From Phytohabitans sp036906915 (GTDB taxonomy: Bacteria; Actinomycetota; Actinomycetes; Mycobacteriales; Micromonosporaceae), in the NCBI RefSeq assembly GCF_036906915.1, contig NZ_JBAKHX010000005.1, positions 62,001-126,000 of the forward strand: a DNA stretch of 64,000 nt, read 5' to 3'. The notes under the pieces are model-generated. The model was not told where the DNA came from, did not search any database, and saw nothing but the letters and a program-made list of their open reading frames with translations. The translations under genes were made by a program, and so were the position numbers. Below are positions 53,200-62,246 of this stretch, in pieces; within the stretch, counting starts at the first letter, position 1; every line of letters starts with the position of its first letter.

Positions 53200-56100
53200 G
53201 CCGGGCCTGTTCGCGCTGGTCAACGCGGCCGGTCAGGCGGCACCGGAGCGGACCGCGATCCGGTGCGGCGACGAGTCGGTCAACTACCGCGAGCTGCTGG
53301 AGACGGCGTCCTGGCTGGCGGAGCGGCTGCGGGCGGCGGGGGTTGGCCGGGGCGACGTCGTCGCGGTCTTCGCCGGGGCGTCGACCGGATACGTGATCGG
53401 TGTCCTGGCCGCACTCGCCGCCGACGCGGTCTTCCTACCGGTCGACCCGGAGCTGCCGCCGGGCCGGATCGCCACCGTGCTCCGGGAGGCGGCCCCGGCC
53501 GCTGTCCTGCAGGCCCCGGGTCTCCCACCGGCGCCGACCCCGGCGCCTGTCGTCGCGCTGCCGGCACGACCGGTCGGGTGGCACGCCGGTGAGCGGTGTC
53601 CGGGGGATTTCCCGGTCGCGCACGGGGAGGAGCCGGCGTACCTCATCTACACCTCCGGGTCCACCGGCACTCCCAAAGGGGTGTTGTGCCACCACCGAGG
53701 GCTCACCAACCTGCTGACCGACTTCTCGGCGCGACAGCCCCTGGAACCGGGGGCTGTGGGCACCATGTGGGCGTCGATCGGCTTCGACGTCTCGGTGTAC
53801 GAGATCTTCTCGGTGCTGCCGGCCGGCGGCACCCTGCTGGTCGTCCCGGCGCAGACACGGCTCGACCCGGAGGCGTTGTTCGCCCTGCTGGCCCGGGAAC
53901 AGGTGGCGCACGCATACCTGCCCACGGTGTTGCTCCCGGCGCTGCGTGCATGGCTGGACACCCATCCGGGCGAGCTGCGGTTGCGCCGGGTGATGGTCGG
54001 CGTGGAGCCGATTCCGGAACGGCTGCTGCGCGACATCGCCGCCAGGGTGCCGGGGCTGGCGCTGATCAACGCGTACGGCCCGACCGAGACCCACGTCATC
54101 GCCACGGCGTACGACATCCGGCTCGACGACCCCGAACCGGACGACGGCCGGGCCCCGATCGGGGTCGCCGTCCGCGGGGTCACCACCCACCTGCTGGACC
54201 CGGATCGCGAGCCGGTCCCTGACGGGGAGGTCGGGGAACTCTGGATCGGTGGGGTCCAGGTGGCACTCGGTTACCACCGACGCCCCGACCTCACCCGGGA
54301 ACGGTTCCTCCCCGACCCGTTCAATGAGGCGCCCGCCGCCCGCCTCTACCGAACCGGCGACCTGGCAAGACGCCGACCCGACGGCAATCTCGTCTACTGT
54401 GGACGGATTGACCGGCAGGTGAAGCTGCGGGGGTTCCGGGTCGAACCGGAAGAGGTGGAGGCCGTCCTCGAACGGCATCCCGGCGTCGGGACCGCAGTCG
54501 TGGTACAGCCGGAATCCGCCGGCGAGGCCCTCTGCGGCTACGTCACCGGCACCGCCACCCCGGCCGAGGTGCTCGACCACGCGCGCGATCTGCTGCCGTC
54601 GTACATGGTGCCGCACTGGGTGGTCGTCGTCGACGCCCTCCCGCTAACCGTCAACGAGAAGGTCGACCGGGTGGCGCTGGCCCGGCGCCCCCCTCCGGTC
54701 GTCGCGCCCGTCGACGACACACCGCGGACCGAGACCGAGGAGGCGCTGGCCCGGCTGTGGGCCGAGGTGCTGGGCCTGGACCAGGTCGACCTCACCGCCG
54801 ACTTCGCCGCCCTGGGCGGGCACTCGCTGGCCGCCGTGCGGCTCTGCGGGCGGATCCGGCGCGACTTCGGCATCGAACTGCCGGTGGCCGAGGTGTACCG
54901 ACTGCGTACCGTCCGCGCCATCGCCGAGACGATCGGGGAGCACCCCGGCACACCCGTGCTCCCGGTCGAACGGCCGAGTCGGCGGATCGGGCCGCTGTCC
55001 GCCGCACAGCGGGCGTTGTTGCTGCTGCACCAGCTGTATCCGGACTGTCGGGCGTACACCCTGCCGGTACTGCACCGGATCACCGGCGAGCTCGACATCG
55101 CCGCCCTGACCAGGGCGCTGGACCTGGTGGCCCGTCGGCACGCCGCACTGCGTACCACCATCGAGTCGGTGGCCGGCCGGGACGTGCAACGGGTCGTCGA
55201 GTTCGCGTCGGTCGAGCTCGCGGTGGTGCCTGTCAGCGAAGCGGAACTGGCTGCGCGGTGCGACGCGGAGAGCAGCCGCGCCAGGTTCGACCTCGCGGGT
55301 GGCAGGCTGTTCCGGGCCGTGCTGTTCCAACTGGGACCAGGCCGCCACGCGCTGCTGCTGCTCGCCCACCACATCGTCGCCGACGGTTGGTCCTTCACCG
55401 TGCTGCAGCGCGACCTCGGGCTGGCCTACACGGCGGTACGTGCCGGTGCCGATCCGGCCTGGGAACCGTTGCCGGCACAGTTCATCGACCTGGCCGCCGA
55501 ACAGGCAGCCTCCGCGCACCACCAGGCCATCGCCGCCGAACTGGACTTCTGGCGCGCGGAGCTGGCCACCATCCCGCCGCCGCTGCGGCTGCCCGGGCAG
55601 CGTCCCCGCCCGGCACGGCCACGGTTCCAGGGCGGGCGGGTGACGGCGCCGCTGCCGTCGGCCACGACGGCGGCCGTCCGGGACCTGGCACAGCGGCTGC
55701 GCACCACCGTCTTCACCGTTCTCGTCACCGGCGTCCAGATGATCCTCGCCCGGTACTGCGACCGTGCGGAGTTCCTGCTCGGCATGCCGGTGGCCGGGCG
55801 TGACGACCCGCGCGCCGAAGACCTGGTCGGATTCTTCAACAACTCCCTGGTGCTGCGCTGTGAGGTGCCCCCGACGGCGACGGCGGCGGACCTGATCGCC
55901 GCCACCCACCGCCGGTTGATGGCGGCCTTGGCGCACCCGCACGTACCGTTCGACGTGCTGGTGCGTGAGGTCAACGCCCCCCGCGTCCCGGGCGCCAATC
56001 CGCTGTTCCAGATCTGGTGCAACATGCTGTCGTACCCAGCGGCACCACTGCGGCTGCCCGGCTGTGCGGTCGAGCCGCTGCCCGCGCCGCTCGCCGGTGC

Positions 56101-58015
56101 CCTCTTCGATCTGACCTGGTACTTCGTCCAGGACGGTGACGAGTTGAGGCTGGAGGTCGTCTACGACACGGACCTCTTCGACGAGGGGCAGGTCGAGGCG
56201 ATGGCCGGCCACCTGGCGACCCTGTTGCCGCTCATCGCGCGGGAACCGGCGGCGGCGCATTCCGACCTCGACTTCGGAGTGCACGACCCGGGGCGGGAGC
56301 CCACCGAGTTCGTGGCCCCGGGCCCCGGGATCGCCGAGCGGTTTCGGCAGGCCGCCGAACGGCACGGCGACGCGCCGGCGATCGGCGACACCCAGACCTA
56401 TGCGGACCTCGCCGCCACGGTCACGGAGCTGGCCGCGAGGTGGCGCGGGAAGGGACCGGTCGGGATTCTGGCCGCACGGACCCCCGCGGTGGCGGTCGGG
56501 GTCCTCGCCGCGCTCACTGCCGGTGTCCCGTTCGCGTTGTTCGACGCGACCCAGCCACCGCGACGACTACACCGGATGATCTCGCAGGTTCAGCTCGGCA
56601 GCTGGTGGGACGCCACCGACGGGCAGCATCCGGGCCTGGCCGACCAGCTCGGCGAGCACGCCCTGGCCGGCGGTGCCCCGGTACCGGCCGACGCCGCGTA
56701 CGTCACCTTCACCTCGGGCACCACCGGCGAGCCGGTGGCCATCGCCGCGGCGGCGGAGCCGCTGCAGGCGTTCGTGCAGTGGTACGAGCTCGAGCTCACC
56801 CGGCAGGACCGGTTCGCGCTGTTGTCCGGGGTGGGCCACGATCCGCTGCTGCGTGACCTGCTCACCCCGCTCTGCATCGGCGCGCGCCTGTTCGTACCGC
56901 CACGGGCGGCGGCGGAGTCTCCGGTCGAGATGGTGCGCTGGCTCGCGGAGGTGGCACCCACGGTGCTGCACCTGACACCGGCCATGGCACGGGTGCTCGG
57001 TGCGGCTGCGGTTGCGGAAGGGGTCAGGCTGGACTCGGTCCGGCTGGTCGGGTTCGGCGGGGCGGCGGTGACCCGGAGCGGGCTCTCCGACGCCCGCGTC
57101 CTCTTCCCCCGGGCCCGGCTGCTGTCGTACTACGGCACCACCGAGACCCCACAGGTGGCCAGCGTGGCCGAGGCAGGGGTGGAGGGGGTAATCGGTTCCG
57201 GGAGCCCGGCCGCGCGGTTGTCGGTGGTAACCCCGACCGGCTCCCCAGCGCCGGTGAACGGCACCGGTGAGATCGTGGTACGGAGCCCGTACCTGGCCCT
57301 CGGGTACCTCACCGACCCGGCCCGGACGGCCCGTCAGTTCCGGACCAGGGACGGGGTGCGCGAGTACCACACCGGTGACCTGGGCTGGCGCCGACCGGAC
57401 GGCCGCATCGTGCTCACCGGCCGTGCGGATCGGCAACTGGCGGTCAACGGGCTCCGGGTGGAGCCGGCGGAGCTGGAAGCCGTCGCGCGGGAACACTCCC
57501 AGGTCAGCGACTGTGTCGTGACCGCGACGGTCCGGTCGAACACGACCGAGGTGTTCGCGTTCGTGGTCGGGAACCCGGAGCGGCTGACCGATGAGGCGGT
57601 GCTGCGGCACTTCGCGGAGCGACTGCCGGCGACGATGACCCCCACCCGGGTGGTGGTCCTGCCAGAGCTGCCGCTGACCCCGAACGGCAAACCGGATCTG
57701 GCCCGGCTCGCGGCACTCGCGGAGACCGCGGACGAATCCGGCTCCCTGCGCCAGACCGAGGACATCACCCTGGTCGCCACGATCACGCAGGCGTGGCGCA
57801 CGGTTCTCCACGTCGCGGAGGCCCCGCCACCGGACGCCAACTTCTTCGACTGCGGCGGTACGTCGGCCGACCTGCTGAGGGTGCAGACCGAACTCGCCCG
57901 CCGCTTGTCACGTGAGGTGGCGCTGCTGGATCTGTTCCAGTACCCGACGATTGCCAGTCTGGCGGCGGCCCTGGCCGATGACGGGGGCGCGGCGGTCGGC
58001 GAGGTGCGTCGATGA
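53186..58015 (+). CDS. Nonribosomal peptide synthetase, A-T-C-A-T
   Basis: 1609 residues from ATG 53186. A1 (about 10-500): IYTSGSTGTPKG, INAYGPTETH, YRTGDLARRRPDG. T1 (about 515-590): LGGHSLAAVRL. C (about 600-1030): AHHIVADGWS, intact. A2 (about 1050-1515): TFTSGTTGEPVAIA without the usual PKG, an atypical LSGVGHDPLLRDLLTPL region, YYGTTETP, YHTGDLGWRRPDG, PLTPNGKPDL. T2 (about 1530-1600): DCGGTSADLL. There is no terminal thioesterase. The A1 pocket reads about D-V-Y-Y-M-G-A-V-I-K, which I cannot assign. A2 lies in a divergent subclass. An initiating A domain suggests a loading module, so this protein may start a chain or act after the PKS through docking. The stop overlaps the next gene by ATGA. 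Confidence 0.93.
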   Translation: MSLPEPGLFALVNAAGQAAPERTAIRCGDESVNYRELLETASWLAERLRAAGVGRGDVVAVFAGASTGYVIGVLAALAADAVFLPVDPELPPGRIATVLREAAPAAVLQAPGLPPAPTPAPVVALPARPVGWHAGERCPGDFPVAHGEEPAYLIYTSGSTGTPKGVLCHHRGLTNLLTDFSARQPLEPGAVGTMWASIGFDVSVYEIFSVLPAGGTLLVVPAQTRLDPEALFALLAREQVAHAYLPTVLLPALRAWLDTHPGELRLRRVMVGVEPIPERLLRDIAARVPGLALINAYGPTETHVIATAYDIRLDDPEPDDGRAPIGVAVRGVTTHLLDPDREPVPDGEVGELWIGGVQVALGYHRRPDLTRERFLPDPFNEAPAARLYRTGDLARRRPDGNLVYCGRIDRQVKLRGFRVEPEEVEAVLERHPGVGTAVVVQPESAGEALCGYVTGTATPAEVLDHARDLLPSYMVPHWVVVVDALPLTVNEKVDRVALARRPPPVVAPVDDTPRTETEEALARLWAEVLGLDQVDLTADFAALGGHSLAAVRLCGRIRRDFGIELPVAEVYRLRTVRAIAETIGEHPGTPVLPVERPSRRIGPLSAAQRALLLLHQLYPDCRAYTLPVLHRITGELDIAALTRALDLVARRHAALRTTIESVAGRDVQRVVEFASVELAVVPVSEAELAARCDAESSRARFDLAGGRLFRAVLFQLGPGRHALLLLAHHIVADGWSFTVLQRDLGLAYTAVRAGADPAWEPLPAQFIDLAAEQAASAHHQAIAAELDFWRAELATIPPPLRLPGQRPRPARPRFQGGRVTAPLPSATTAAVRDLAQRLRTTVFTVLVTGVQMILARYCDRAEFLLGMPVAGRDDPRAEDLVGFFNNSLVLRCEVPPTATAADLIAATHRRLMAALAHPHVPFDVLVREVNAPRVPGANPLFQIWCNMLSYPAAPLRLPGCAVEPLPAPLAGALFDLTWYFVQDGDELRLEVVYDTDLFDEGQVEAMAGHLATLLPLIAREPAAAHSDLDFGVHDPGREPTEFVAPGPGIAERFRQAAERHGDAPAIGDTQTYADLAATVTELAARWRGKGPVGILAARTPAVAVGVLAALTAGVPFALFDATQPPRRLHRMISQVQLGSWWDATDGQHPGLADQLGEHALAGGAPVPADAAYVTFTSGTTGEPVAIAAAAEPLQAFVQWYELELTRQDRFALLSGVGHDPLLRDLLTPLCIGARLFVPPRAAAESPVEMVRWLAEVAPTVLHLTPAMARVLGAAAVAEGVRLDSVRLVGFGGAAVTRSGLSDARVLFPRARLLSYYGTTETPQVASVAEAGVEGVIGSGSPAARLSVVTPTGSPAPVNGTGEIVVRSPYLALGYLTDPARTARQFRTRDGVREYHTGDLGWRRPDGRIVLTGRADRQLAVNGLRVEPAELEAVAREHSQVSDCVVTATVRSNTTEVFAFVVGNPERLTDEAVLRHFAERLPATMTPTRVVVLPELPLTPNGKPDLARLAALAETADESGSLRQTEDITLVATITQAWRTVLHVAEAPPPDANFFDCGGTSADLLRVQTELARRLSREVALLDLFQYPTIASLAAALADDGGAAVGEVRR

Positions 58016-59082
58016 CCCAGTCCTCTGGAGTCCGGATCAGCACCCGTCTCGCTGATGTCGTCACCGGTCGCGATGACGTACTGCTCGACGACGTCGACCG
58101 GCGGGAGCTGATCCGGGCGGAACGCGCCCTCGCCGAGGTCGGCCAGTCGGCCCGGTACGTCGTCGTCGAGGACCGGCCGGGGATCCCGATCGGCCTGCTC
58201 CCCATCTACCCGGTGACCCGGCCGTACCGGGTGACCCCACACCCCCGGCTGGTGCTCGGCGGCTCGCGGGTCACCCGAGGTTGGCGGACCGGCTGCTACC
58301 TGGGCTCCCTGGGCCGGGCGTCCGGGTTGGTCGTGGTGGCGCCCGGGGCTCCGCCGAAACCGGTCCGCGAGGCGCTCGTGCGAGATGCCTGGCGGCTGGT
58401 GACCGCGGAGGCCGACCAGCTCGACTTCGCCTGTTTCCCGCTCCTGGACGCTGAATCGCTCGCCGCCGTGCTGCCACAGGTCGCCGCCCAGGACCCGACG
58501 CTGGTGACGAGCGACGAGCCGTACATCCCGATCCGGTTCGACTCCTTCGCCGGATACCTGGCGACGCGGCCACGGAAGCAGCAGGCGATGATCACTCGGG
58601 AGCAGCGCCGGTTCCAGGGGGCTGGGCTGCGGATCGTCGAACTGGACCTGCTCACGCGTCATTCGCGACTGGCGCCGCTGCTGCGCAATGTTGAGCAGAG
58701 ATACACGGTGGCCGGCACCGTCGAGGACTACGCCAGCTACCTGGCCGGCATCGCGGAAACCCTGGGCGACCAGGCAACCTGCCTGGTCGCCTGCCACGAG
58801 GATGACCCGACGGGACAGGATCCGGTCGCGTTCACCGTCGTATCGCGACAGGACACGGTGCGGCGGATCCGGTGCTGGGGCTGTGACCCTTCCCGGGTCG
58901 AGGGCACCTACGCGTATTTCAACATGGTCATCTACGAACCTCTCCGGCGCGCGATCGCGACGGGCGCCCGAAAACTGGTGCTCGGTCGCGGCAGCACCGA
59001 GGCCAAGCGCCGGCGCGGTGCCGAACTGGACCGGAAGACCAGTGTCGCGGTGGCACTGAACCCGATAGATAGCACGAGGTGA
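58012..59082 (+). CDS. FemAB/GNAT-fold peptidogalycan-type acyltransferase
   Basis: 356 residues; ATG 58012 overlaps the NRPS stop by 4 nt. Two GNAT-like halves are discernible; RPRKQQAMITREQRRFQGAGLRIVEL, YTVAGTVEDYASYL and YFNMVIYEPLRRAIATGARKLVLGRG resemble COG3146/Acetyltransf_6 peptidogalycan proteins, which share the Fem aminoacyl-transferase fold. Fem relatives can use aminoacyl-tRNA or acyl-CoA donors to form amides. In this cluster the protein might acylate a peptide or carrier-bound intermediate. Catalytic residues are not obvious, and the donor cannot be inferred. Confidence 0.72.
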   Translation: MTQSSGVRISTRLADVVTGRDDVLLDDVDRRELIRAERALAEVGQSARYVVVEDRPGIPIGLLPIYPVTRPYRVTPHPRLVLGGSRVTRGWRTGCYLGSLGRASGLVVVAPGAPPKPVREALVRDAWRLVTAEADQLDFACFPLLDAESLAAVLPQVAAQDPTLVTSDEPYIPIRFDSFAGYLATRPRKQQAMITREQRRFQGAGLRIVELDLLTRHSRLAPLLRNVEQRYTVAGTVEDYASYLAGIAETLGDQATCLVACHEDDPTGQDPVAFTVVSRQDTVRRIRCWGCDPSRVEGTYAYFNMVIYEPLRRAIATGARKLVLGRGSTEAKRRRGAELDRKTSVAVALNPIDSTR

Positions 59083-59089
59083 GGAAGAG

Positions 59090-60181
59090 ATGTCCGACGA
59101 TCTCGTCGCCACCCTGGTCACCATCTGGCGAGCCGCGTTGAAGAATGACGTGCTCGACGCGGAGAGTGACTTCGTGGAGTTCGGCGGTACGTCGCTGACC
59201 GCGGTACGGATCCAGGCCATGATCCGCTCGGAACTGGGCAAGGACGTCGACCTCCTCGACATCCTCGACAACCCGACCCCGACCGAGCTGGCCCCGGCGG
59301 TCACGGTGGCGCCCGAATGGACAGGGAGTGGCCCTGAGCCGGGACAGGACGAACGGGTCGAGGTCCGGGTCGACTCCGGCACGGCCGTGCTGGTGCGAGA
59401 TCCGGACCGGCCGCGGGCGTACACCCTGCTGCTCGACGGCGTGCCGCAGTCGCATGTCGACTTGGACGACCCCACCCGGCTGGAATTCGACTACATGCGG
59501 CGCATCGCCCATGTCGTCGATGCTGGCCGGCCCCGGCAGACTGAGATCGACATCCTGCACCTCGGCGGCGGCGGGTTGACACTGCCGCGGTACTTCGCCG
59601 CCACCCGCGTGGCGAGGCAGTACGTCGCCGAAGCCGACGGCGCCCTCGTCGACCTGGTGCGGCGGGAGCTGCCGCTGCCATCGGCCGCCCGGGTCGACGT
59701 GCGGGTAGGGGACGCCCGTGCCGTGCTGACCGACACCCGCGACGGCCGGTACGACGTGATCATCGCCGATGTGTACACGGCACTGGCTATCCCCGCGCAC
59801 GTCCTGGCGGTCGAGTTCGTCGAGGAGGCCGCCCGGGTGCTGCGCCCCGGCGGCCAGTACGTGGCGAACATCGCCGACGGCGGTCCACTCACAACTGTCC
59901 GGTCCCAGCTGACGAGCCTACGAACGGTCTTCCCGTACGTGTGCCTGCTCGCCCACGACGAGACACTGCGGGGCCGCCGGTCCGGCAACGTCGTCCTGGC
60001 AGCGAGCGACACCCCGCTGCCCGTCGACCCCCTGCTCCGTCACCTGACAGGTGACCCGTCCCCGTGTCGCCTCGTCGACGGTCCTGACCTGGACACCTTC
60101 GCTGCCGGAAGCCCTGACGTCTCCGAGGTTCCGGAGGTGATGGTGTGGCCCGAGGCCGCTTCAAGGACCCCACGTTGGTGA
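59090..60181 (+). CDS. Carrier protein fused to a spermidine-synthase-fold (SAM-binding) domain
   Basis: 363 residues from ATG 59090 with GTGAGGAAG just before. Residues 1-75 are a carrier domain with phosphopantetheine Ser S35 in FVEFGGTSLTAVRI. Residues about 90-330 have the spermidine-synthase/methyltransferase fold: DILHLGGGGLTLPRYFAATR (nucleotide loop), VRVGDARAVL, RYDVIIADVY and ARVLRPGGQYVANIADGG. Spermidine-synthase-like proteins transfer aminopropyl or methyl groups, or bind SAM without transfer. Covalent fusion to a carrier suggests the reaction occurs on a tethered amino acid. I know of no standard assembly-line name for this arrangement. The next gene starts inside it (37-nt overlap). 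Confidence 0.85.
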   Translation: MSDDLVATLVTIWRAALKNDVLDAESDFVEFGGTSLTAVRIQAMIRSELGKDVDLLDILDNPTPTELAPAVTVAPEWTGSGPEPGQDERVEVRVDSGTAVLVRDPDRPRAYTLLLDGVPQSHVDLDDPTRLEFDYMRRIAHVVDAGRPRQTEIDILHLGGGGLTLPRYFAATRVARQYVAEADGALVDLVRRELPLPSAARVDVRVGDARAVLTDTRDGRYDVIIADVYTALAIPAHVLAVEFVEEAARVLRPGGQYVANIADGGPLTTVRSQLTSLRTVFPYVCLLAHDETLRGRRSGNVVLAASDTPLPVDPLLRHLTGDPSPCRLVDGPDLDTFAAGSPDVSEVPEVMVWPEAASRTPRW

Positions 60182-60900
60182 GCCTGGCCAGCCCTGACGA
60201 GGAACCGGAGCTGGACCTGTTCCTCCTGCCCGGCGCCGGGGCCGGACCGAGGTCGTTCAGCAACTGGGCCGGGTCGGTGCCGCCGAGTTGGCGGGTCACC
60301 GCCGCCTGTCTGCCTGGCCGGGACCGCCGCACCGGTGACCCGTTCGTGACGTCGATGGCGGAGTGCGCGGATCTGCTGGCGGCTGCGGCCCGGGAGCTCG
60401 ACCGACCGCTGGTGCTACTCGGCCACAGCCTCGGCGGCATGCTCGCCTTCGAGGTGGCCAAGCGGGTACCGGTGGTGACGATCTTCACGGTGGGCTCCTC
60501 GCCGCCCGACCGCATCGTGGACACCGGTGGCGGCTCCGACGAGATGATCGACCGGATGGTCCGCGAGATGCTGCACAACGCCGGTGTCCCGGACTCGCCG
60601 GTGCTGGACGGCCTGGTGGATGTCGTGTCCCCGATCATGCGGGCCGACCTGGAGGTGGCGCGCAGTTGCCGGGCACCGGAGCCGCGAGGTGTCGGATGCG
60701 ACATCGTCTCCTACTACGGCGCGGCGGACATCATGCCGGCGCTGTCGTGGCAGCCGTTCACCACGGCCCACGCCGACGTGGTGGTGTACGACGGTGACCA
60801 CTACGCGGTCCACACCGACGTCCGCTGGTTCGTCGCGGACATGACGTACCGGCTGGCCACCCGCGGAACTCTTGGGAGCGTGGTATGGGAACACACCTAA
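60145..60900 (+). CDS. Type II thioesterase
   Basis: 251 residues from GTG 60145 (GGAGG 7 nt upstream), starting 37 nt before the previous gene ends. FLLPGAGAGPRSFSNWA, the nucleophile elbow LVLLGHSLGGMLAFEVA with a normal Ser, and a C-terminal YDGDHYAVHTDV with the catalytic His identify a RifR/TEII-type enzyme. Such proteins clear misprimed or stalled acyl groups from carrier domains, or load/unload free intermediates. Here it contrasts with the two Cys-type thioesterases at 39-41 kb. Confidence 0.93.
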   Translation: MARGRFKDPTLVSLASPDEEPELDLFLLPGAGAGPRSFSNWAGSVPPSWRVTAACLPGRDRRTGDPFVTSMAECADLLAAAARELDRPLVLLGHSLGGMLAFEVAKRVPVVTIFTVGSSPPDRIVDTGGGSDEMIDRMVREMLHNAGVPDSPVLDGLVDVVSPIMRADLEVARSCRAPEPRGVGCDIVSYYGAADIMPALSWQPFTTAHADVVVYDGDHYAVHTDVRWFVADMTYRLATRGTLGSVVWEHT

Positions 60901-62246
60901 CCAGCCAGCATTGGGCCGCCCGCAGCCCGCGGGTGACGGGCGGGTTCGCCGCGGACACGGCCGCGGTCGCCGACCATCTCGCCGCCGGCGCGGACCTGCT
61001 GGGTCGGTTGCCCCACAAGCCGGACCGGGGCCCGGACGAGCGGGCCGCCGCCGCGCGGATCCACGCCGTCTGCCGCCGCACCCGCAGGGCGTATCTGCGG
61101 CGGCACGGCGACGCCTGGTACGACGAGCTGGCCGGTGGGTGTCACGGGATGCGGCTGGCCGACCTGGTCGCGGCGGCCACCGCCGGGCATCCCGGACTAC
61201 TGCCCGACCCGGCCGCGTTGGCGATAGAGGCCGGTCGACCGCAGCGGGACAAGGAAGGCTACGAGATCGACCTGGGGATGGTCGCCGCCTCCTGGCTGCG
61301 GTCCGACCGGGTCGGACCGCACCTGGTGCATGCGATGCTCCAACCGACTGCGGCGGCGCGGGAACTGCTGGCGGAGTTCCGTCGCGACGGGCAGGTCGAC
61401 CTGGGCACGGTGATGGTGGCGCGGGACGGCCACGTCGGTCACGTGACCATCCGCAACGAGCGGTTCCTCAACGCCGAGGACGACGCCACCGTGGCGGCGC
61501 TGGAGACTGCGGTCGACCTGGTGCTGCTCGACGACGGCATCGAGGTGGGGGTGCTGCGCGGCGGTCCGGTGGCGCATCCGCGCTACGCGGGGCGACGCGT
61601 GTTCAGCTCCGGCATCAACCTCACCTACCTGTACCACGGCCGGATCACGCTGCTGGAGTTCATGCTGCGGCGGGAACTGGGGCCGATGAACAAGATGCTG
61701 CGGGGGCACCGGCTCGGCGACGACCCGTACGACGACCTGTCGCTGGGCCCGGACGCGTCCAGCAACGAGAAACCGTGGATCGGTGTGGTGGACGCGTTCG
61801 CCATCGGCGGCGGCATGCAGCAACTGCTGTTGCTGGACCACGTGGTGGCGGCCAGCGGGTCGTACCTGCGGATGCCGGCGCTCAACGAAGGCATCGTCCC
61901 GGGCAGCGGGAACCTGCGGTTGACCCGGTTCGCCGGCACGCGGCTGGCCCGGCGGGTGATCTTCAGCGGCGTGACCCTGCCGGTGGAAGATCCGGAAGGG
62001 CGCCTGTTCTGTGACGAGGTGCTGCCGCCGGAGGCGCTCGAGGACGCCGTGGCAGCGGCCGCGGAGCGGCTGCGCAACCCGTCGATCGTCGCCAACCGCC
62101 GGTTGCTGCTGCACGCCGAGGAACCTCCCGACGCCTTCCGGAGGTACCTGGCGGGGTACGCCTGGGAGCAGGCGAACCTGCTGCACAGCGCAACGCTCAT
62201 CGAGAAGTTGGAGCGGACATGGATGGTGCGGCCGCGGAGCCTGTGA
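60885..62246 (+). CDS. DpgC-like cofactor-independent dioxygenase (crotonase fold)
   Basis: 453 residues from ATG 60885, overlapping the thioesterase by 16 nt. An alpha-helical N-terminal half (about 1-190) precedes a crotonase core with FSSGINLTYLYHGRITLLEFMLRRELG, KPWIGVVDAFAIGGGMQQLLLLDHVV, ALNEGIVPGSGNLRLTRFAG and VANRRLLLHAEEPPDAFRRYLAGYAWEQ. This two-part architecture and the core motifs match DpgC, which oxidises 3,5-dihydroxyphenylacetyl-CoA to the glyoxylate with O2 and no cofactor on the path to dihydroxyphenylglycine. DpgA/B/D are not in the window. It may therefore act on another arylacetyl-CoA, or the partners lie beyond the right edge. Confidence 0.88.
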   Translation: MGTHLTSQHWAARSPRVTGGFAADTAAVADHLAAGADLLGRLPHKPDRGPDERAAAARIHAVCRRTRRAYLRRHGDAWYDELAGGCHGMRLADLVAAATAGHPGLLPDPAALAIEAGRPQRDKEGYEIDLGMVAASWLRSDRVGPHLVHAMLQPTAAARELLAEFRRDGQVDLGTVMVARDGHVGHVTIRNERFLNAEDDATVAALETAVDLVLLDDGIEVGVLRGGPVAHPRYAGRRVFSSGINLTYLYHGRITLLEFMLRRELGPMNKMLRGHRLGDDPYDDLSLGPDASSNEKPWIGVVDAFAIGGGMQQLLLLDHVVAASGSYLRMPALNEGIVPGSGNLRLTRFAGTRLARRVIFSGVTLPVEDPEGRLFCDEVLPPEALEDAVAAAAERLRNPSIVANRRLLLHAEEPPDAFRRYLAGYAWEQANLLHSATLIEKLERTWMVRPRSL

